A stretch of 64,000 nucleotides of DNA, from NCBI GenBank assembly GCA_035079385.1, contig JAVHKY010000003.1:21281501-21345500 (forward strand), written 5' to 3'. The notes below the pieces were generated by a model. The model had not been told where the DNA came from and made no database searches. It saw only the letters and a list, made by a program, of their open reading frames with translations. Below are positions 1-64,000 of this stretch, one piece after another (position 1 is the first letter of the stretch; each line of letters starts with the position of its first letter). Position numbers and translations under genes: made by a program. Origin of the DNA: Aspidiotus rigidus (taxonomy: Eukaryota > Arthropoda > Insecta > Hemiptera > Diaspididae).

Positions 1-2117
1 ACCAATTCGGAGACATGTAAGGTAGATTTTGTGACGGTGGAATTGTTGATGGTGTGATCAAGCCCATGCGAATGGTAATAGGTTTAGTTGGGCTAATCTA
101 CTAGATGAGATTTCATTTTGCCAGAGGGTGATCCATTTGTCCTTGATTTGAGGCCGATAGTGTAATTCGTGGAAGAAGTTCTTTCGCGGTCTTGGCGGCT
201 ACATCGACTTTTTCATTACCTTGGATCAGACCCAGATGAAAGTCATGTCTTAATGACAAATTTTTGACTTTGATTTTCATACCCTATCAGATTATACACT
301 CGATATCAACACAATACAATGCTGACGTCGATTGTGTAGGTCTTTTCACTGTACCGATCTCGTGTTGAAACTCGAACTTGACAGTGAAAGAGATCGAGTC
401 GCTACAGGTGGCTATGTATATGGAAGCTTAGCCTTAGACTAGGTGATCGTGATATTGAATCACAATACTTTCTTGTGGCGGTTACAAAATTTTCGAATTC
501 ATAAGAGATTCGAGATCGCGATACTATCGAGCCGAAAATCATAAGATCTTTTCTGTAACTTTTAGCTACAAGGAATGACAATCCTCAAACTTTCTTAGAA
601 CTTGTAACCAAGACTTCATTTTCTACGTATATATGTAGCCAAATCGCATCTTCGCCTTCAATTGACACACAACAACTCACCTGTCAATTAGAACTATTAG
701 CGATGCTAGCGCGCGATCGCTCTGTCAAGTCCGAATCAATCTAAAAATAATACCGGAACTCAACTCAACTTCGACGTCGACGATGAGTCGATGGTAAGAA
801 AGAGCTGTCAATTTTGGTCGACTTTCTTCCATTCTGAATCGATTGAGGTCGATTCTGGGTGAAACCAAATCGACTCAAAATCGACGTGAGTTGATGGCCG
901 TTCATGGAGGCGGGTATTAGTAAGGTAAGTTGATTCAGGAATATCATCAACTCGATGAAATTGTATCATGTGCCATAAATAGTGAAGATTGAGTCTGAAC
1001 ACCTGGTTTCGAAGCTTGTGATATGGGCTTCGAATGACTACCGGTAAAATTATCTCCTAAATAATGACAGAGAGAACATAAAGACAAACGTTTACAAAGG
1101 GAGCATAAATAATCATTGTATTTCTACAAAATTGAATAGAGTCTTAAATAAATGCAATTAATTGTAAATATAAAATCTTAATTTTACACTTTGGCGTTTT
1201 CTTATAAATATTCACATCATTTTAATATTATTCAAGTTTATCGATAAGGTAACAAATTTTTATAACTAATGAGGCACCTTTTTTGGTTACCGGTAGGATA
1301 GCTTTCAATTCGAATTTTCTATCGATAATATGAAGAAGTATTTACGCTTGCTTATATAGAATTTTAGGTCCGCTCAATGGGTAATGTTTTTGTTTTGACC
1401 ATTGACTGATTTCTGTTATACAATTCACATTCATAATTTATAAAGAAAAGAATAAAAAAGCTTTTTTCACATAGAATATATACAAACAGTGCTTCTGCAT
1501 TTCGATTAACTGCTGATCTTCGTTGGATTAAATCAAAAAACCCTCTTTATTTTTTTCTTTATCCATTTTTCATATTAGAGAGTCAAACGCACGAGTTCCT
1601 GTAACTACTGGTATCATCAGGAAGACGATTTTCTCAAAAGATGATAATAAAGATCGCTATAACCGAAGGTAAGATCGCACTTCACTATCATGTGTCGAGA
1701 AAGAATTTGTTTTTATAATTTATGTCAACCACTATTTTGCCATTTTTCTGCCATCCCACGAGACTACAAGTTAAAATTTCGACACAGATTAATTTCATTC
1801 AAAAAAGTGTTGAAGCTGCTTCGACATTCTTTTGATACCTCCCGTTTAAAAGCATCAGACATGGATTGCAGACAAACGTGATTTTCGCAATGGGTCATAT
1901 CTAGTTCCGAGATCAAATAAAAAGGTGGTGCACTCATTTTGAAAATAAATAAGACAAGAAAAATAAAAATACAATTCAAAAACTTAAAAATAAGACTATC
2001 AAGATTGTCAAGACTATCCGTTCCACCTAACTTAGAAACATCTGAGAATATGAGCCGCGAACAAAAAAATAGGAAACAAATTTATGACGAGTTTTGATGA
2101 GTCATTGGTTTTCTCAC
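1..2117. other. No gene recognised apart from a TCGA-rich repeat
   Basis: Apart from the repeat at 765-1000, I see no coding pattern, RNA gene or mobile-element signature. It is probably the intron or 3' part of the MOXD1-like gene. Confidence 0.5.
765..1000. repeat. TCGA-rich degenerate repeat, copy 1
   Basis: Dense GTCGATTTTGAGTCGACTT-like words (tcgacgtcgacgatgagtcg, ggtcgattctgggtgaa, aatcgactcaaaatcgac). A related stretch lies at 15150-15930. Confidence 0.6.
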
Positions 2118-58408
<56,291 letters not shown>

Positions 58409-59111
58409 CCTACTTCACGATAACGAAACGAACTGAAAGTACAGCGGCTGTGGTTGAGCAGGACGAACCGAAATTACGGATAGAGACCAGCAGCATGTCA
58501 ACCGTTACCCATACCGGTTGTTCTCCTATGTCTCTTCTCCTTCCCCTCGCGCATCAATCGACGTTATCACTTCACCGCTTCTTCCGGAGTTTTAAATAGT
58601 ACAGAGAACGAGAATTGTGAACAGCTGGTGTGGTAGTCTCATGCGGTATAAGGGTGCCTTCTTTCAATAAACAAGCAGGTGGGAAAATTCGAAAAAATTA
58701 CGAGCACGAGCTATGTACTATACGAAGTCTTTACACGAGCGAATGAAATGAGAATGAACGTGAACAGACGTTCGTTTTTACTTACCCCCTACTTTAGGCA
58801 ACAGAACTCCAGTATGCTGCCAACTGCCAGTCTCGCTCTCTTACATCGTGCCACATAATTGCATAATCAGCGTTCATCATTATGTCGAAAATTCATGAAA
58901 AAAATCAGCAGAGGCTCTTAATTAAACATTCAGGGATGAGGTTTTTACAATGTTTACGTTTTTTTCTCTAAATAATAATATGATGTCAAAGTGTTACTTT
59001 ACCTACGCAAAAGTACGGATGTTTTAACATTGTCTACTTTATGTACTGATAAACACTGATAACACTCATTTGAAGCGTGTCATGATTGTACTCATGTTTC
59101 TTCAGCATGAT
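58409..59111. other. 5' flank of the MOXD1-like gene
   Basis: Presumed 5' UTR/promoter region; a GC-richer stretch lies just upstream of the start codon. No other gene seen. Confidence 0.4.
58585..58605 (-). promoter_or_regulatory. Possible TATA-like element of the MOXD1-like gene
   Basis: On the minus strand a CTATTTAAAA-type sequence lies about 180 bp upstream of the start codon. It is the only TATA-like match I noticed near the gene start. Weak evidence. Confidence 0.2.
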
Positions 59112-59249
59112 TCATTTAGAAAAATGTCTTAAAATACGAGAGGGTGAAGTGATTTTTTGACAGCGAGTGCGTAAGTTTGCGAAATGAGTCGAAGACGAGT
59201 TGATCAATCCCACGTGTATGTCATTGGGAACTTTACCCTTTTGTGTAGT

Positions 59250-59680
59250 AATACATATATCAGTTTTGAGGTGACGCATTATCTCTTTGTGCTCGAGGGT
59301 GATACGTTTACGGTAGGAGTTCTCCTTATGGAGAATCCTTACCGATACCTCACGGAAATTGTAACCGCTGTTTATTGAATGATCAGCAAAAGCTGATTCC
59401 CCCAAGTGTCCCTTATTCCAAACTTCAAGTGCTCAGCTACTCTCACCTTCATCTGGCAGCTGGTCTCACCAATATAGAAGCCCACAAAATCCCCACATTT
59501 CATCTTATAAGCACCACTCCTCTCATTAACGGGTATGGGGTCCTTCAGCCTCACAAACAAGCCTTTAACTGTGATAGGGTTGTAAACCGCTGGTCTGAAA
59601 CCAAACGGGCAGGGGGCCCGACCCAATTGAAGGGAGAACTTCCCCAGGAAAGGGAGACTGATCCAACGCAATCACGGATT
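59250..59680 (-). mobile_element. Penelope-like element H, internal fragment
   Basis: Begins at RWISLPFLGKFSLQ of the connector and runs through GIY-YIG (YKMKCGDF...GFYIGETSCQMKVRVAEHLK, one CxxC Cys lost) to IMRHLKTD. Both ends are truncated and there is a frameshift near 59400. It directly abuts the 3' pLTR of element F. Confidence 0.8.
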
Positions 59681-59861
59681 AAACGAATCCGTTCCTCTAA
59701 GGTACGGCTATCCATAATATACGCGAAAAAGACGAATACTCCGAATGGAGAGTAAACCTTGCAAACCGCAGAAAATACAAAACGACGAGCGCTTTCAGTT
59801 AATAAACCATCTTCAAGCCTGAAATGAAAGCAACTGACGAACGGGGGAGAAGAACAATGTA

Positions 59862-60575
59862 TTAAGATGGGCTAAACGAGAAATCACGGTGTGAATCATA
59901 GACCAGTTCGATCAGGCCATCCTCCGGAATGAACGAGTTGAGTACAGTGATACCGTCAGTGTTGCGATGACGCATTATCTCTATATACTCGAGAGCGATG
60001 CCCTTTCGGTAAGAGTTCTCCTTATGGAGAACCCTTTCCGATACCTCACGGAAACTGTAACCGCTGTTTATTAAATGATCAGCAAAATCTGATTCCCCCA
60101 AGTGTCCTCTATTCCAAGACTTCAGGTGCTCAGCTACTCTAACGTTCATCTGGCGGCTGGTCTCACCGATATAAAAGCCTCCGCAATCCCCACATTCCAA
60201 CTTATAAACACCACTCCTCTCATCAATGGGTATGGGGTCCTTCAGTCTCATAAACAACCTCTTGACTGTGGTAGGGTTGTAGAACGCGGGTCTGAAGCCA
60301 AACGGGCGGAGGGCCCGACCCAATTGGAAAGAGAACTTCCTCAGAAAAGGGAGAATGATCCAACGCAACCGGCGATCACGGATTATGTCTCGGGGGAGGG
60401 AGGTGGTGGAATCAAGAATGCTCCTTGTAACTTTCCTCCGAACCATCACGTCAACGTCGACATTGACCCCATTCACTCTAGCCAGGTGTTTTATTGTGCG
60501 TACTTCTTTCTTAAAAGCAGACTGACTCAACGGAGTACGAGTCAGTCTGTGAACTAGGCTATGAAAAGCAGCCAT
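59862..60575 (-). pseudogene. PLE F connector and GIY-YIG endonuclease frame
   Basis: 237 codons: connector (LVHRLTRTPLSQSAF, then VNGVNVDVDVMVRRKVTRS), CGDCGGFYIGETSRQMNVRVAEH (GIY-YIG core with upstream CxxC), FADHLINSGYSFREVSE, and ENSYRKGIALEYIEIMRHRN, up to the stop before the pLTR. It corresponds to the endonuclease of Penelope proteins, which nicks target DNA. Open throughout, but cut off from the RT by upstream frameshifts. Confidence 0.85.
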
Positions 60576-60610
60576 CTTGTGAGCAACAGGACCGAACGAA
60601 CCACCGTGGA

Positions 60611-61194
60611 CTAAAACGCATTAGTCGTAGTATCTTTCCTGTAAATTTCAAACTCATGGATACCGTCTACAATAGAGATCGATAAATCCAAAAAGTTAAT
60701 GGCAAATACCCCTATTTCCAACGTAAATTTGATGGAAGGGTACCAGGAATTGAGATACCTCAGAAACTCACCAAGGAGATCTGAGTGACCAGTCCAGGTA
60801 CATAGAACGTCATCAACGTACCTGTGCCAATAGTGAATATGATTGAGTAACACCTGGTTCGAGGAAAAAAGGTCAAGTTCAAACTTGGACATGAAAACTT
60901 CGGAGATAAGAGAGTCTATAGGTGATCCAATAGGGATCCTACTTCATCAGGGAACCCGAAAAATTTCCCTTCAAATTTACAGTAGTTAGGGGACCAGCAG
61001 GTATTCAGAAGATCGAAAAATCCCTGAAGCTCATTGTGAGGAATGTTGGCTCTGACGAGTAGCTCACCCATCCGCTGGATAGTAGCAGCCTTGGGAATAT
61101 TCGGGAACAAACCAACAACATCAAAAGAGTAGATGGTCGTTCCCGGGGGAAGACTTATACCCTTCGGAACATCAGTTAAAGAGGCCGAATTCAA
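60611..61194 (-). pseudogene. PLE F central RT frames with catalytic box
   Basis: Two overlapping-frame pieces: 60916-61194 (SFDVVGLFPNIPKAATIQ, motif A, to the 1-nt deletion after FPDEVG) and 60611-60892 (HYWHRYVDDVLCTWTG, catalytic motif C, then INFLDLSISI). The catalytic residues are intact, but the frames are separated. Confidence 0.85.
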
Positions 61195-62309
61195 AACCGA
61201 ATGAGGAGATTCAAAATCAATGCGATTTTTGCACCATCGGTCAAGGAATTTGGCAAGGAGGTAGGTGGGGGAGGAGAGAAAGAAACAACGGGTCGCATCG
61301 GGGTATTGTTCTTATGCACTTTGGGCAGCCCGTAGAGGAGGGGTGGTGTGGGGTTAGGAACAAGGAGGGCTTTTTTCAGAGCAGGAGTCTTGATAATAGC
61401 CTCACTCCTGTTGATGTCACTCCTACCTCCTTTGACGTGCTTCGGGAAGCTGAAATCCTCACTCTCTTTAGCACCACACTGCTGGAGGACCTCGTGGACC
61501 TTGGAAGAATAGGCGGATTTCTCCATCACCACAACAGCATTTCCCTTGTCCGCCTTAGTGACGATTAAATCTCCCTCTTTAATCTTCCTCTTTAAACCTT
61601 GAATCACTCCTTCCAATTTATTACTCATGCAGGGGAGGGGGTTATTGCGGACTATCTCGCAACAAACTTTCTGGGTATTAAAACCAGGGCCAATCTTAAC
61701 AGCAAGATCCGCAACAACATTAGCCAAGGTTTCATCTTTCTTGAGGGGAGGTAGACTGAATTTCAAACCTTTCTCAAGGAGGGCTGTTTCGTCACCATTG
61801 AACACTACCTGACTATTATTTATGAGGGGGGGATGGAATTTATGAACGTCAACACCATCACTCGACCCTTCTTCAACCACATCACCATTAACCTTCATTA
61901 GAGAGGACAACTTCTTATTCTTCTTCTCCCTCAACTTCACCTCAAACTTTTGACACTTCAAATTGACGTCCCGCATAAAGTAATCAAGCTAAAGAGGGAA
62001 GAGCATACCGGAGAGTCTCGAATGGACCAGAAGGTTCAATCTCGTAGTGATATTATATTTACCATGCCATCTCCGCAGTTCCGTTCTTATCCACTTCTCT
62101 CTCATATAATTTTCCAGTTTCTTAGTCGTGGTCTTACAATCGTAGTAGAACCGGAATTTAACGAACTTAGGTCTCAAATGCAACACTAAATACCGACGAA
62201 GAAACCAAATATGAGAGGAAAACGAAGCGCGTTGCTTCCGAAATTTCAGAAAGAGGAACTGAGCGTTGTCAATTAAACGAATCCGTTCCTCTAAGTTACG
62301 GCTATCCAT
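61191..62309 (-). pseudogene. PLE F N-terminal and early RT frame
   Basis: From the ATG in the pLTR, a basic N-terminal region of 106 codons is stopped by TAG (61989). The same frame reopens for 261 codons with a helical Lys-rich segment, LIVTKADKGNAVVVMEK (a conserved PLE RT start block) and [21 protein letters not shown], before a frameshift. This N-terminal region is seen only here among the family copies in the window. Confidence 0.85.
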
Positions 62310-62450
62310 AATATACGCGAAAAAGACAAATACTCCGAATGAAGAGTAAACCTTGCAAACCGCAGAAAATACAAAACGACGAGCGCTTTCGGTTAATAAA
62401 CCATCTTCAAGCCTGAAATGAAAGCAACTGACGAACGGGGGAGAAGAACA

Positions 62451-63165
62451 ATGTATTAAGATTGGCTAAACGAGAAATCACAGTGTGAATCATAAAACAT
62501 CTTCCGGAATGTACGAGTTGAGTACAGTGATACGGTCGGTGTTTAGATGACGCATTATCTCTATATGCTCGAGGGCAATGCGCTTTCGGTACGAATTCTC
62601 CTTATGGAGGAGCTTTTCGGATCCCTCACGGAAGCTGTGGCCACTGTTTATCAAATGATCCGCAAAAGCTGACTCCCCAAGCATACCTTCTCCCAAGACT
62701 TCAGGTGCTCAGCTACTCTAACTTTCATCTGGCGACTGGTCCCACCAATATAAAAGCCTCCACAATCCCCACATTCCAACTTATAAACACCACTCCTCTT
62801 CTCGTAAGCTTCCTCCGAACCATCACGTCAACGTCGACATTGACCCCATTCACTCTGGCCATAGGTGTTTTATTGTGAGTAATTCTTTCATAAGGAAGCC
62901 TGACTCAAAAGAATACGAGTCAGTCTGTGAACTAGGGTATTAAAAGCAGCCATCTTATGAGCAACAGGACAGAACGAACCTCCGTGGACTAAAACGCATT
63001 AGTCGTAGTATCTTTCCTGTAGATTCCAAACTCATGGATACCGTCTATTACAGAGATTGGTGAATCCAAAAAGTTGATGGAAGATCTCCCTATTTCCAAA
63101 TTAAATTTTATGGAAGGGTACCAGGAATTGAGATACCTCAGAAACCCATTAGGTCTGGGTGCACT
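62451..63165 (-). mobile_element. Penelope-like element G, 5'-truncated, head-to-tail with F
   Basis: Pieces of the same family: 62989-63171 (FLRYLNSWYPSIKF, NFLDSPISV), remnants of the connector with an internal deletion near 62800, and 62490-62696 (ESAFADHLINSGHSFREGSE...). It ends in the pLTR that also serves as the 5' pLTR of F, giving the typical tandem PLE arrangement. Confidence 0.82.
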
Positions 63166-63171
63166 CCTCAT

Positions 63172-63745
63172 CGCTTCTCTCTTTTTTTGTCAGAAGATTT
63201 ACATTTTCCAGCCTCCAAAAGTCTTGAGACTTATATAGGATCTCTTTGGGCTGGGGGTTGATCAAAAATCTGTAAAACGTTTTACGACGTCATCAATGAC
63301 CTTAACCTACTTTAGGGATTTGGAAAAATTTTGATCTTTGCTACCTTGGGACCTGTATTCTTGGCATATAGTGTACTAGGCTTCCAATACAATATATCGA
63401 TAATTTGATGCAATAGATGTTTCGATAAAAGTTATATATTGACAATTAAACTCCAAAGACATGTACATGATCCCATATTTTCCGGGAAAACGAACAATTC
63501 GTGATCCTCATGTGTATGGTCATTTCCATGTATGGAAAACTGTGTTCTGTCAATTCCTCCCTGTCTATTAATCGGCTATATTTGAAAACCTAAGGATTCT
63601 AGTATGTTGTGTTAAGTCCTTTTGACGTCGAAGCCGCAAGGGCATTTGCCACTTGGCACGCGCGTGCGATCAAGTAGAAGGGCTTCTAGGCTCCTTTAGA
63701 ATAATATAATTACTTGAGTGGTGCAAAATTTTAGCCAAAATTCGG
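63172..63745. other. No gene recognised
   Basis: Between PLE copies; contains no supported feature. Confidence 0.45.
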
Positions 63746-64000
63746 TAGGGTGAGGCGAGACGAGACTTTGTGGGAAGAGTTCGTGAGGCTACGGGTAACG
63801 CCCTCTCCCCACTATTGTTGCTGACGTTTTCATGTCCTCCTTCCAGGGTTCCAGGGAGACGCTCCTCAGGTCTGGATAAGATATGTCGACGACATATTTT
63901 GCGTCTGGTCAGGTGACCTCGGTGGCGTTCCGACGCTCTTCTCTCACGTCAATTTCACCTTTGATAAACTCAAGTTCACGGTGGAGATCGGCGATCAATC
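63745..64000 (+). mobile_element. Penelope-like element I, RT fragment running off the window
   Basis: Frames encode SP..IVADVFMSSFQ (RT motif B tail) and, after a frameshift near 63880, WIRYVDDIFCVWSGD (catalytic motif C) and FTFDKLKFTVEIGD. Codon use is GC-richer and the sequence diverges from copies A and D-H, so it is probably another lineage. Confidence 0.75.

Larger units (their letters stand above)
59686..62450 (-). mobile_element. Penelope-like element F, full-length with direct pLTRs, inactivated
   Basis: The only complete copy. 5' pLTR about 62271-62450 and 3' pLTR about 59686-59860 are direct repeats. The ORF starts inside the pLTR (ATGGATAGCCGTAA at about 62309). Lys/Arg-rich N-terminus; a TAG at 61989; then 61191-61976 with VTKADKGNAVVV and LLYGLPKVHK. 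A frameshift near 61270; SFDVVGLFPNIP; a 1-nt deletion near 60945 before the GSP motif; RYVDDVLCTW; a shift near 60610; then the connector and intact GIY-YIG (59862-60575). One stop and three frameshifts over about 815 codons. Confidence 0.88.

Noticed and set aside
1764..1979. Possible last exon of the MOXD1-like gene (hydrophobic start, Cys residues)
   Set aside because: No usable acceptor in phase with exon 12 and no similarity to the known C-terminal region.

Overview
The window is eukaryotic and AT-rich, with GT-AG introns. It is almost certainly from an arthropod, probably an insect. The evidence is an arthropod-style DBH/MOXD1-like monooxygenase gene, many Penelope-like elements (PLEs) with GIY-YIG endonuclease domains, and short TTAGG-type telomeric repeats inside a repeat family. 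I cannot name the species.

One host gene spans most of the window on the minus strand. Twelve coding exons join in phase from 58408 (start codon, signal peptide) down to 2118, giving 666 codons, and the 3' end was not found. It encodes a DOMON plus copper type II ascorbate-dependent monooxygenase protein. Two of its usual copper ligand sites are substituted: the His-His pair is Arg-Arg, and the CuM methionine is threonine. It may be a pseudoenzyme. Intron 1 is about 40.5 kb and holds most of the mobile DNA.

Mobile DNA by region: 5.7-7.4 kb, an 86-bp tandem repeat, a truncated PLE and an unidentified ORF with one stop; 8.2-8.6 kb, a foldback MITE-like repeat; 12.3-14.7 kb, an A-B-A-C-B AT-rich duplication and a second PLE family with a hammerhead-like motif; 17.8-23.3 kb, a long inverted repeat around a 2.5 kb Helentron/HINE-like element with a 45-bp minisatellite core; 24.8-27.3 kb, a third PLE family with a near-canonical hammerhead ribozyme; 27.5-28.9 kb, inverted tandem arrays; 30.8-33.7 kb, a PLE with inverted pLTRs interrupted by an 834-bp Helentron-like insertion; 36.5-39.4 kb, minisatellite and (TTTA)n arrays plus a 219-bp foldback PLE derivative; 40-41.5 kb, a dead LINE; 44.1-46.7 kb, an inverted PLE with 12-bp target duplications; 47.1-49.9 kb, more Helentron-like remnants and Q/P-rich pseudo-ORFs; 52.2-55.9 kb, a 3.6 kb imperfect palindrome; 59.1-63.2 kb, a tandem PLE array with one full-length but broken copy; and a further PLE at the right edge.

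The strongest candidates for something little described are (1) the hammerhead-bearing inverted pLTRs, and a short non-autonomous element made only of them, and (2) a Helentron-like minisatellite family. The ends of that family are defined by an insertion inside a PLE reading frame, and its 5' hairpin shows compensatory base changes between subfamilies. No codon-complete transposase or RT was found; every PLE and LINE here carries stops, frameshifts or truncations.
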